DNA of 64,000 nucleotides from Hyphococcus sp. (GTDB lineage: Bacteria > Pseudomonadota > Alphaproteobacteria > Caulobacterales > Parvularculaceae). Within the stretch, counting starts at the first letter, position 1. Each line of letters starts with the position of its first letter. Of this stretch, positions 56,551 to 64,000 are shown in pieces. The stretch covers positions 248,001 to 312,000 of the forward strand of contig JANQRY010000006.1 in assembly GCA_028284345.1 (NCBI GenBank), read 5' to 3'. The position numbers were made by a program, and so were the translations under genes. The notes under the pieces were generated by a model. That model saw nothing but the letters and a program-made list of their open reading frames with translations. It had not been told where the DNA came from and made no database searches.

Positions 56551-57765
56551 ATGTTCAGATCCTTTTGGAAGACCGAGAACGGCAATATCGCGCTTCTCTC
56601 TTCGTTTCTTATCTTCGTATTGTTGGGGGGCGCCGGGATGGCGATCGACCTCCAGCGCGCCGCCTCGATCCGCGCCGACCTGCAGCAGTCGGCGGACGCC
56701 GCGGTGCTCGCCGCCATTCGCATCAGCATGAACCAACCGGGCCTGACCCCGGGGGAAGTGGAGGCGAAGGCGAAGGAATTTTTTGACGGCAATCGACGGA
56801 CAAAATCAGAAGCCTCGACCAGCAACTTTAAAGTTGTCCATGATCCGTCGACGGAGTCCTATCGGTTGAGTTTTGACGTCGATATCGCAACGACGCTGGC
56901 GCGGGCGATCGGCATTGAGAAAGTCTCGCCGAAGATCCAGTCCGAGGCCAAGCTCGGCAAGCCGCCTTATCTCGAAATCGCCATGGTGCTCGACAACACC
57001 GGCTCGATGAACGATTTCGGCAAGATCGGCGATCTGAAAACCGCGGCGACGAACCTCGTTAACTCGCTGCACAGCCACCCGGACGCCGATGTCAGAATCG
57101 GGCTCGTGCCTTTCGCGCAATATGTGAATGTGGGCGCCAGCCAAGCGGGCGCGAGCTGGCTCGACGGCGCATCGGCGCCGGGGGCGTTTGACGGCTGCGT
57201 CGGCTCGCGAAACTACCCGGCGAATACGCAGGACGACGGGTTTGAGGTAACGCCCATACCCGAAGTCACCGGCGAGCCTTGTCCCAATGCCATCCTGCCG
57301 CTGACCGGCGTACAGTCGACGGTCAACACCGCTATCACCGGCATGAGCGCCGACGGCTGGACCTATATTCCCGCCGGCCTCGCCTGGGGGTGGAGCGTGC
57401 TGAGCCCCGGCGCGCCCTTTACCGAGGGCCTGACGGAAGCTGAACTCGATGATCGCAACGGCAAAAAGACCATGATCCTGATGACCGACGGCGAAAATAC
57501 CAAGTCGCCGGATTATCCGACCCATGACTCAGAGAATATCGCCAACGCCAATCAGCTCACCGACGAGCTTTGCGACGCCGTGAAGGCGGACAAGATCGAG
57601 ATTTATACCATCGCCTTCGCCGTCACCGACACGACCATCAAGCATCTCCTCGAAGATTGCGGTACGACGCCGGATCACTACTTCGAGCCGGACACGGCGT
57701 CCGAGCTAATTGCGACGTTCGACAGGATCGCCGGCAATCTGCGCAGCATCAGCCTTTCGAAGTAA
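56551..57765 (+). CDS. TadG-like pilus-assembly protein with VWA domain (first copy)
   Basis: A 404-residue protein with an N-terminal membrane helix (NIALLSSFLIFVLLGGAGMA) of the Flp pilus/TadG type that probably anchors it with the rest in the periplasm. The VWA domain (about 145-400) has the MIDAS-like motif [20 protein letters not shown] and [19 protein letters not shown]. Four Cys in the central part (GCVGSRN, GEPCPNA, DELCDAV, LEDCGTT) are conserved in the second copy. The gene is followed by a closely related paralog, with a palindromic element between. No other tad genes are in the window. Confidence 0.85.
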   Translation: MFRSFWKTENGNIALLSSFLIFVLLGGAGMAIDLQRAASIRADLQQSADAAVLAAIRISMNQPGLTPGEVEAKAKEFFDGNRRTKSEASTSNFKVVHDPSTESYRLSFDVDIATTLARAIGIEKVSPKIQSEAKLGKPPYLEIAMVLDNTGSMNDFGKIGDLKTAATNLVNSLHSHPDADVRIGLVPFAQYVNVGASQAGASWLDGASAPGAFDGCVGSRNYPANTQDDGFEVTPIPEVTGEPCPNAILPLTGVQSTVNTAITGMSADGWTYIPAGLAWGWSVLSPGAPFTEGLTEAELDDRNGKKTMILMTDGENTKSPDYPTHDSENIANANQLTDELCDAVKADKIEIYTIAFAVTDTTIKHLLEDCGTTPDHYFEPDTASELIATFDRIAGNLRSISLSK

Positions 57766-57787
57766 TCGGTTCTTCACCGTTAGCGAC

Positions 57788-57928
57788 TGTCATTCCGGGG
57801 CGCGACGATAGTCGCGAACCCGTCGAAAACATGTTTTCGACCCATGGCTCGCCATCACAAGGGTTTCAAAGACGGCAAGGGTCGAGCCCTGGATCCCGGG
57901 TTCTGACTTCGTCAGCCCCGGGATGACA
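57788..57928. repeat. Palindromic element between the tadG-like genes
   Basis: The ends are inverse copies (57788-57801 and 57915-57928, one mismatch in 14 bases), and inner stems such as GCGACGATAGTCGC and CTGACTTCGTCAG are visible. It resembles BIME-type intergenic repeats and shares CCCGGGATGAC with 33781-33791. Confidence 0.65.
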
Positions 57929-58049
57929 TGATCAAGGCGCCCGCGCGGCCCGGACATTTTTCGGAAAAACTGAAATATTAACCAGTTCCGCCAACGGGAC
58001 GTTAAGCGTCGCCGGCGAAGCTCCGCGTCATGTGAAGGCGGGGCGTCGC

Positions 58050-59273
58050 ATGCGCGCAATTCTAAAAAACTTCATCCGCTGCCCAAACGGCAACATCGCC
58101 ATGCTGTTCGGGCTGTTGATGTTCATCATGCTGGGCGCGGCCGGCATGGCGCTCGATTACCAACGCGCCGTGACCATACAGACGAATATGCAGGAGGCGG
58201 CCGATGCGGCGCTGATCGCCGCCGTAACGCTCAAAGCGACCCGACCGAACATGACCGACGCCGACGTGCGTGCGCGGGCGAAAGCATTTTTCGATTCCAA
58301 TATGCGCAATATGTCGAGCTACTCCTACTCAGGGTTCGACGTCTCCTTTGATCCCGTTACAACCCAATACACGCTGGCGTTCGATTCAAAGATTAATACG
58401 GCGCTGCTCCATGCGGTGGATTTCGGGACGATTGAGCCGAGAATTGTTTCAAAGGCGAAACTTGGAAAACCGCCCTACCTTGAGGTGGTGATGGTGCTCG
58501 ACAATACCGGCTCGATGAACGACGACGGCAAGCTCGGCGACCTTAAGGATGCGGCGAAAAATCTGGTTGCGAGCCTGCACGCGAATGCGGGCGCCGAGAT
58601 CAAAATCGGACTGGTGCCCTTCGCCCAATATGTCAGCGTCGGCGACGATGAGGAGGGCGCATCGTGGTTAGACGGCGCGTCGCCGGTCGGAACCTTCGAC
58701 GGTTGCGTCGGATCGCGCGGATACCCCGCCAATACAACCGATACGGACTATAGCGTGAATCCCGTTCCGGAAACCGCCGGCGAGCCCTGTCCGGCCGCGT
58801 TGCTGACGCTTACGGAAAACAAATCGGTGATTGACGCCGCCATTGACGACATGACCGGCGACGGCTGGACCTATATCCCGGCCGGCCTTGTCTGGGGGTG
58901 GCGTGTTATCAGCGCCGCGGCGCCGTTCACGGAAGGCGCGACTGAAACCGAGCTGAAGGACAAAAACGGGACGAAAGCGATCATCCTGATGACCGATGGC
59001 GAGAACACCAAATCGCCGGACTACCCCACCCACGACAACGCCGACATCGCCGACGCCAACAAAATTACCGACGAGCTCTGCGACGCGATCAAGGACGAAG
59101 ATATTGTTGTCTATACGATCGCATTTGCGGTGACGGACACGGCGATCAAATCGCTTCTCGAAGATTGCGGGTCGACGCCGGGGCATTTCTTTGAGCCGGA
59201 CACGGCCGGCGAGTTGAACGGCGCTTTTGAATCCATCGCCGGCGCGCTCCGCAATATTTCACTGACCCAGTAA
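58050..59273 (+). CDS. TadG-like pilus-assembly protein with VWA domain (second copy)
   Basis: A 407-residue paralog of the preceding gene, with membrane helix [23 protein letters not shown] motif [20 protein letters not shown], the block [16 protein letters not shown] and [20 protein letters not shown], and the same Cys pattern. ATG 58050 with AAGGCGGGG upstream is preferred over the GTG at 58032. Tandem duplication followed by divergence is the likely origin; the proteins may be partners or alternatives at the cell surface. Confidence 0.85.
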   Translation: MRAILKNFIRCPNGNIAMLFGLLMFIMLGAAGMALDYQRAVTIQTNMQEAADAALIAAVTLKATRPNMTDADVRARAKAFFDSNMRNMSSYSYSGFDVSFDPVTTQYTLAFDSKINTALLHAVDFGTIEPRIVSKAKLGKPPYLEVVMVLDNTGSMNDDGKLGDLKDAAKNLVASLHANAGAEIKIGLVPFAQYVSVGDDEEGASWLDGASPVGTFDGCVGSRGYPANTTDTDYSVNPVPETAGEPCPAALLTLTENKSVIDAAIDDMTGDGWTYIPAGLVWGWRVISAAAPFTEGATETELKDKNGTKAIILMTDGENTKSPDYPTHDNADIADANKITDELCDAIKDEDIVVYTIAFAVTDTAIKSLLEDCGSTPGHFFEPDTAGELNGAFESIAGALRNISLTQ

Positions 59274-59365
59274 TTCGCCCGGCCGGGCCGCGCGGGCCTG
59301 GCGCGACTTGTCTTGACCGCTCGCTTGCGCCATTTTCCCGCCGCTGCAATGGGAAAGGCGCCGCC

Positions 59366-59893
59366 ATGAATCTCGCCGAGGTCATTCGGACGATACCGGA
59401 TTATCCCAAACCCGGGATCATGTTTCGCGATATCACGACGCTGTTGACGGATGCGCGGGGCTTTCGCCGGGCGGTCGACGAACTCGTCCAGCCCCTTGCC
59501 GGGGCCAAGATCGACAAGGTCGCCGGCATCGAGGCGCGCGGGTTCATTCTGGGCGGCGCCATCGCGCACCAATTGTCGGTCGGCTTCGTTCCGATCCGCA
59601 AAAAGGGAAAGCTGCCCCATGAAACCATCGCCGAAAGCTACGAACTCGAATATGGCGTCGACGAGGTCGAAATCCATGTCGATGCGGTCAATGCCGGCGA
59701 ACGCATTCTGCTGGTTGACGATCTTATCGCCACCGGCGGCACGGCAGGCGCGGCCATTCGGTTGCTGGAGCGCGCCGGCGCGACAATCGTGCTCTGCGCC
59801 TTTGTCGTTGACCTGCCGGATCTCGGCGGCGCGGACAAACTGCGCGCCATGGGCAAGCAGGTGACGTCGCTGATCGCGTTTGACGGCGAATAG
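59366..59893 (+). CDS. apt: Adenine phosphoribosyltransferase
   Basis: Salvages adenine to AMP with PRPP. The 175-residue protein has [33 protein letters not shown], the flexible loop [11 protein letters not shown], and the PRPP-binding motif [18 protein letters not shown] (about 112-129). Length is standard. Start at ATG 59366. The NnrU-like gene follows after 12 bases. Confidence 0.96.
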   Translation: MNLAEVIRTIPDYPKPGIMFRDITTLLTDARGFRRAVDELVQPLAGAKIDKVAGIEARGFILGGAIAHQLSVGFVPIRKKGKLPHETIAESYELEYGVDEVEIHVDAVNAGERILLVDDLIATGGTAGAAIRLLERAGATIVLCAFVVDLPDLGGADKLRAMGKQVTSLIAFDGE

Positions 59894-59905
59894 GCGCGCT
59901 TGACC

Positions 59906-60469
59906 ATGACGCTCCTTCTCGCCGGTCTCGTTATCTTCTTCGCCGCGCACTATTTCACGGCGCTCGCGCGTGGGAGCCGGGACGGTCTCGTTCAGCGCCT
60001 CGGCGCGGGACCCTACAAGGGCGTTTATTCGCTGATTGCGCTCGTCGGCTTCGCGCTGATCATTGCAGGTTGGCGCAGCGCCGACGCCTCCTTGCTGTAT
60101 GCGCCGCCGGCCTTCCTCAGACACGCAACCCTTGGTCTCATGCCCTTTGCGACGATCCTTATCGTCGCCGCCTATGCGCCGGCGGGCCGGATTGCGGCCG
60201 CGGTCAAGCATCCGATGCTCGCCGCGGTAAAGATCTGGGCCTTTGCCCATTTGTTGTCGAACGGCGAAGTCCGTTCGGTCCTGTTGTTCGGCGCGTTTCT
60301 CGTCTTCGCCGTGATCGACCGTATCGCCGTCAAGCGGCGCGGCGAGGAAACGCGGCCGGCCGGTCCTGTCATGAATGATGTGATCGTTGTTGTGGCGGGA
60401 CTGGTTTTATACGTCGTCATTTATCTCTGGGCGCATCCCTGGATCTCGGGCGTTCCGCTGTTCTATTGA
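59906..60469 (+). CDS. NnrU family membrane protein
   Basis: An inner-membrane protein of 187 residues with about five or six hydrophobic segments (from LLLAGLVIFFAAHYFTALAR to VIVVVAGLVLYVVIYLWAHP). The family is named after NnrU of denitrifiers, but many members occur outside denitrification and its chemical role is not known. Conserved His residues (AAHYFT, AFAHLLSNGE, WAHPWISG) could bind heme. ATG 59906 is chosen over the in-frame TTG at 59900. Its last seven bases overlap the end of the convergent blc gene. Confidence 0.82.
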   Translation: MTLLLAGLVIFFAAHYFTALARGSRDGLVQRLGAGPYKGVYSLIALVGFALIIAGWRSADASLLYAPPAFLRHATLGLMPFATILIVAAYAPAGRIAAAVKHPMLAAVKIWAFAHLLSNGEVRSVLLFGAFLVFAVIDRIAVKRRGEETRPAGPVMNDVIVVVAGLVLYVVIYLWAHPWISGVPLFY

Positions 60470-61011
60470 CGGTCGACCGGCGGTTGCTGCGGGAAATAGA
60501 GCGCGCTCGTGTCGTATCCGAACGAGTTCAGCTTGGCGACGGCGCCGCTCAGAACGTCGTCGGAAATCGACGGCGTGCGAGACAGGATCCAGAGATAACG
60601 GCCCTGCGGCTCGCCGACCAGCGAGAGCGAATAGTCCTCCGCAAGATCGAGGATCCAGTAGTCGCCCCAGAAGGGCCCGAAAAAACTCACTTCGAGTTTT
60701 GCGTTGGTGTCTTCATCGACAATGCGGGCGCGGCCGTTCGCCTGTTTGACCGCACCGTCGGCCGCGTCCTTGCGGCATGTGTTGACCACGCCGATTAGGC
60801 CGTCCTCGCGCAAAGCGTATTCCGCCGTCACCCCTTCGCAGCCCTTCTCGAACCGGTTGGGCAGCCGGGCGATCTCGTACCAAAGGCCCTGATAGCGTTC
60901 GAGGTCGACGCGTTCGACCGTCGTCAGCGGAACTGACGGATCGCGATTGACCGGCGCCGCCGCGCATCCGGCGGCGGCAAGCGCGGCGATAAAGAACGAT
61001 GAGAGGCGCAT
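60463..61011 (-). CDS. blc: Outer membrane lipocalin Blc-like lipoprotein
   Basis: A 182-residue lipocalin with a lipoprotein signal (MRLSSFFIAALAAAGCAAAP, acylated Cys16). The mature domain has YQGLWYEIARLPNRFEKGCE (lipocalin motif 1, G-x-W), VNTCRKDAADG, FFGPFWGDYWILDLAEDYSL and YLWILSRTPSI. The family binds fatty acids or lysophospholipids and may serve in membrane repair. Convergent with the NnrU-like gene. Confidence 0.9.
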   Translation of the reverse strand: MRLSSFFIAALAAAGCAAAPVNRDPSVPLTTVERVDLERYQGLWYEIARLPNRFEKGCEGVTAEYALREDGLIGVVNTCRKDAADGAVKQANGRARIVDEDTNAKLEVSFFGPFWGDYWILDLAEDYSLSLVGEPQGRYLWILSRTPSISDDVLSGAVAKLNSFGYDTSALYFPQQPPVDRQ

Positions 61012-61195
61012 ATTCAGGATCCTTTATCCGGGTGTACGCAGGCCGTCGCCCACCGGTTTTTCGCCCGCCGTAAAATAGCCATGCTGGCGCGTAGGCTGCC
61101 CCGCAAGGCCCCGCGTTGCGCGGGCGCCCAAAGGCCGTTAGAACCCAACCCTCCCAATCGGGCGGGTCGATTAGGCGGGCATCGGAAAATTCAAA

Positions 61196-62038
61196 GTGGC
61201 TAATGAAGACAGAGTCTTAAAGGAAGTTGATCAGGAGCTTGCTGAAGAGCGGCAATGGGCGATGTTCCGCCAATACGGTCCGGGGCTGATTGGCGCCTCG
61301 GCCGCGCTGGTGCTCGGCGTCGGCGCCTGGCAGGCCTGGGACGCCGCGCGCACCAACGCCGCCAACACAGAAGCTGTTGAGTTTACCGAGGCCGCCGAGC
61401 TGCTGGTTGAAAACGAAGCCGACGGGCGCGCCGCCCTTGAAGCCATCGCGGCGGACGGCGGAAGCGGCTATGCGGCGCTGGCGCAGTTTCGCCGCGCTGC
61501 GTCCTTCGCCGCGGCGGACGATCGCGCCGCGGCGATCGAGACATTCGCGGCGATTTACAATGACGGCGGCGCGCCGCAGCCCATGCGCGATCTGGCGCGA
61601 CTGCGCGCGGGCTATCTTTCCCTGCAGGACGGCCGCGATGTCGTGCTCGGCCATCTCGGATCGCTGACAGAGAGCGACGGCGCTTACCGGCCGTATGCGG
61701 ACGAAGTCGCCGGGCTCGCCGCCCTGAAGGCGGAAGACTACGAAACGGCGCTGTCGCTTTTCGGCGCGCTCGCATCCCTTCCCGAAACGCCGGCGCCTCT
61801 TGCGCAGCGGGCGGAGGAATATCTTGCGCTCGCTGTTGCGGGAAAGGCCGGCGTGAATTTAGCCGGCAGGTTCGCGCTTGACGACGTTGTCGGTGCGGTC
61901 GGCGCCGATGCGCCGGCGCAGATGGATGAAAGCGGCGGCGAGGGCGCAACCGGCGAAACAGCGGAGACTGACGCCGGCGACGAAAGCGAGGCGGCTGAAC
62001 CGGAAGCGGGCGAGCCGTCAGGGAGTGGAAACGAATAA
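61196..62038 (+). CDS. YfgM/TPR_21-like membrane protein
   Basis: A 280-residue protein with a cytoplasmic N-terminus (VLKEVDQELAEERQWAMFRQ), one membrane helix (about 28-48) and a periplasmic TPR-like domain (PF09976, about 60-220). The C-terminal tail is acidic and Gly/Ala-rich. YfgM acts with the Sec translocon and periplasmic chaperones in E. coli, and the yfgM-bamB-der order seen here is the same, which supports the assignment. The GTG start at 61196 has no strong ribosome binding site. Its TAA overlaps the bamB ATG by one base. Confidence 0.85.
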   Translation: MANEDRVLKEVDQELAEERQWAMFRQYGPGLIGASAALVLGVGAWQAWDAARTNAANTEAVEFTEAAELLVENEADGRAALEAIAADGGSGYAALAQFRRAASFAAADDRAAAIETFAAIYNDGGAPQPMRDLARLRAGYLSLQDGRDVVLGHLGSLTESDGAYRPYADEVAGLAALKAEDYETALSLFGALASLPETPAPLAQRAEEYLALAVAGKAGVNLAGRFALDDVVGAVGADAPAQMDESGGEGATGETAETDAGDESEAAEPEAGEPSGSGNE

Positions 62039-63453
62039 TGGCCAACACCATCCATAAACCGCGCCGGTTGTCGCGCGGCTTTGCCAGCCTCGCCCTGGCG
62101 GCGCTTCTTTGCGGTTGCGGGTCCAACCCCATTACCGGTTTATTTGGCGGCGGCGACGACGAGGAAGAGAACGCCCCGGCCGAGGACGACCGCATTTCCA
62201 TTCTCGCCATCGACGAGCAGCTAAAGGCCGATCCCCGGTTCACCGGCACCGCCGTCAGCGTGCCGCCGTCCTATGTCAATCCGTCCTGGCCGCAACCCGG
62301 CGGCGAAGCCGATCACACGCTGCACCATATCGCGGCAACGCTTGAATTTGAGCGGGAGTGGAAAGTCGATGTGGGCAAGGCCGGCGAACGGGCCAAGCTC
62401 ACCAGCCCGCCGATCGTCGTCAGCGATCGCGTTTACGTCATGGATGCGGAAACGACGGTGACGGCCTTCAACGCCGACAATGGCGAGAGAATCTGGCGCA
62501 AGGAACTGGCGCCGGAACTGAAAGAACGGTTTCGCTTTCGCGACTTCATCTTGTTGCAGGGCACCGATCCGGCGCAGGTGGGTTTCGGCGGCGGCGTCGC
62601 CTTTGACAACGGCAAGATTTTCGTCACCTCGGGCTTCGGCTTCATCGCCGCGCTGGACGCGGTTTCCGGCGACGAAATCTGGCGCGTTGAAACCTCCGCG
62701 GCCGTGCGCACGCCGCCGACCGCGTATCGCGGCCGGGTCTATGTGGCGACCAACGTCAATGAATTCCTCGCTCTCGATCAGGAAACCGGGGAGGAGGCGT
62801 GGACGTTTCAGTCGTTTGAGGAATCGGCCCGCTTTCTGTCGTCGGCCAGCCCCGCGGCCGCGGGCGATCTCGTTGTCGCGCCTTTTTCGTCCGGGGAAAT
62901 CGTCGCCTTTCAGGCGGAGTCCGGGCGCGCGCTCTGGAACGAAACGCTTGCCCAGCAGGCCCGCCTGACCGCGCTGGCGTCCCTGAACGATATTGCCGGC
63001 AGCCCGGTTATCGATCGCGGCCTCATCTATGTGGTCAGCCATGGCGGTCGCTTCGCCGCCATCGACATCCGCTCCGGCCAGCGCGTTTGGGAGACGTCCA
63101 TCACCAGCTTGCAGACGCCCTGGGTGGCCGGCGATTTCATCTATGTCGTTTCCGTCAATGGCGAGCTTGTTTGCCTCTCGCGCAATGAAGGCGCGATCAT
63201 CTGGGTGAGCGAGCTTCGCCGCTACAAGAATGCGAAAAAACGCAAAGGCCGCGTGACCTGGGCCGGTCCGGTCCTCGCCGGCGGTCATCTGGTGCTTGTT
63301 TCGAACCTCGGCGAACTCGCGAAAGTCGATCCGACGACCGGCGAGATCGTCGAAATCCGAGACATCGACGACCCGTCCGTGATCTCGCCCGTGGTCGCCA
63401 ATGAAAAAATCTTTATCCTGAGCGAAAACGGACGCCTGATGGCGTTTCGTTGA
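62038..63453 (+). CDS. bamB: Outer membrane assembly lipoprotein BamB
   Basis: Component of the BAM complex that folds outer membrane proteins. The 471-residue protein has a lipoprotein signal ([17 protein letters not shown], probable lipidated Cys27) and an eight-bladed PQQ-type propeller. Repeats include [57 protein letters not shown] and [14 protein letters not shown]. An acidic linker ([15 protein letters not shown]) separates anchor and propeller. Position between the yfgM-like gene and der is conserved in proteobacteria. Confidence 0.92.
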   Translation: MANTIHKPRRLSRGFASLALAALLCGCGSNPITGLFGGGDDEEENAPAEDDRISILAIDEQLKADPRFTGTAVSVPPSYVNPSWPQPGGEADHTLHHIAATLEFEREWKVDVGKAGERAKLTSPPIVVSDRVYVMDAETTVTAFNADNGERIWRKELAPELKERFRFRDFILLQGTDPAQVGFGGGVAFDNGKIFVTSGFGFIAALDAVSGDEIWRVETSAAVRTPPTAYRGRVYVATNVNEFLALDQETGEEAWTFQSFEESARFLSSASPAAAGDLVVAPFSSGEIVAFQAESGRALWNETLAQQARLTALASLNDIAGSPVIDRGLIYVVSHGGRFAAIDIRSGQRVWETSITSLQTPWVAGDFIYVVSVNGELVCLSRNEGAIIWVSELRRYKNAKKRKGRVTWAGPVLAGGHLVLVSNLGELAKVDPTTGEIVEIRDIDDPSVISPVVANEKIFILSENGRLMAFR

Positions 63454-63481
63454 CCCCGGCGCGGCGGGAGCCGCTGAACCC

Positions 63482-64000
63482 ATGAAGATCGCACTGGTCG
63501 GCCGGCCCAATGTCGGCAAATCGACATTGTTCAACCGCCTTGTCGGCAAACGCCTCGCCCTTGTGGATGATACGCCCGGCGTGACCCGCGACCGCCGCGA
63601 GGGGGCCGGGCGCCTCGGCGATCTCGACTTCACCGTGATCGATACGCCGGGGCTCGAAGAGGCGCCGGAAGCGGCCCTTGAGGGGCGCATGCGCAAGCAG
63701 ACGGACCGGGCGGTGGAGGAGGCCGATGTCTGTCTCTTTATCGTCGATGCGCGCGCTGGCGTCACGCCGCTCGATCAGACATTTGCGTCGATCCTGCGGT
63801 CGAGCGGCAAGCCGGTGATCCTGCTGGCCAACAAGGCCGAAGGGGCCAAGGGCGAGGCCGGCGTTTACGACGCGTACGAACTGGGGGTTGGCGACCCGAT
63901 ACCGATCAGCGCCGAGCATGGCGAGGGCATGGGCGATCTCTTCGCCGCCCTTGAGCCGTTTTTTCAGACGGCGCAGGAGAACGCCGAGGAAGATGAAAAC
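63482..64000 (+). CDS. der: GTPase Der (EngA), 5' part only
   Basis: Ribosome-assembly GTPase cut by the window end; 173 codons are visible with no stop. The first GTPase domain is clear: P-loop [14 protein letters not shown] (about 7-20), TPGVTRD (switch I), DTPGL (G3) and, in place of the usual NKxD G4 motif, NKAEG, a common variation in alphaproteobacterial Der. Normal Der has a second GTPase domain and a KH-like domain, which would lie beyond the window. It follows bamB by 28 bases. Confidence 0.93.
   Translation, partial: MKIALVGRPNVGKSTLFNRLVGKRLALVDDTPGVTRDRREGAGRLGDLDFTVIDTPGLEEAPEAALEGRMRKQTDRAVEEADVCLFIVDARAGVTPLDQTFASILRSSGKPVILLANKAEGAKGEAGVYDAYELGVGDPIPISAEHGEGMGDLFAALEPFFQTAQENAEEDEN

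Noticed and set aside
57960-58020. CtrA binding site upstream of the second tadG-like gene
   Set aside because: TTAACCA and GTTAAG half-site-like words occur, but not at the 7-base spacing of a full CtrA box.
62221-63765. Long minus-strand ORF across bamB and der
   Set aside because: It is antisense to two clear genes and has an Arg/Gly/Asp-rich composition typical of GC-rich shadow frames; no motif is visible.

Overview
This window looks like a chromosomal segment of an alphaproteobacterium, probably near Hyphomonadales/Parvularculales/Caulobacterales. The DNA is GC-rich with GC-biased third codon positions. The run of purN-purM, a DUF2066 protein, an HdaA-like DnaA regulator, ppk, ppx, rnd, sppA and aspS is an order I associate with that part of the class, and cobT, tadG-like genes and a fused 2-oxoacid dehydrogenase E1 fit it too. 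The lineage is an inference from gene content and order; no 16S rRNA gene is present.

Left end (1-3356): a LinD/PcpC-like glutathione S-transferase, then a visibly AT-richer predicted lipoprotein next to tRNA-Phe. A 13-base copy of the tRNA-Phe 3' end lies at 1403-1415, and G-rich tandem motifs sit just inside both ends. Together these suggest a 1.9 kb island with no integrase. Next (3542-7884) is a queuosine-related stretch (queF, queA, tgt) interrupted by a Nudix hydrolase and cysE.

Genomic island (8065-19504): a complete tRNA-Lys is followed, 11.4 kb later, by a perfect 47-bp copy of its 3' part. The island encodes a large autotransporter and a Ser/Thr protein kinase on the plus strand. 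On the minus strand it carries a mobility/replication module: tyrosine integrase, a coupled unknown gene, a small HTH protein, a DUF736 protein, a Rep_trans/MOB_T-like replication or relaxase protein, and a small unknown gene. Identical paired 11-bp repeats lie inside both ends and are probable integrase arm sites. A six-copy, exactly 12-bp-periodic iteron array lies just beyond the Rep-like gene. This island is the most interesting accessory region in the window.

Core region (19612-64000): msrA, guaA, a CoA-transferase, an SMP-30 protein, a LytS/LytTR two-component pair, bifunctional putA, a fatty-acid oxidation pair (thiolase plus fadB/J-like), a PHA granule protein, purM-purN, DUF2066-hdaA-ppk-ppx, rnd, sppA, aspS, an M14 carboxypeptidase, an E1 alpha-beta fusion coupled to a FabD-like acyltransferase, a nitroreductase, YceI and a cytochrome b561-YceI fusion, cobT, two tandem TadG-like VWA proteins, apt, an NnrU-like protein, a Blc lipocalin, a YfgM-like protein, bamB, and der cut by the window end. 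Most genes here are housekeeping. Long reverse-strand ORFs over these genes are byproducts of high GC content and are left out.
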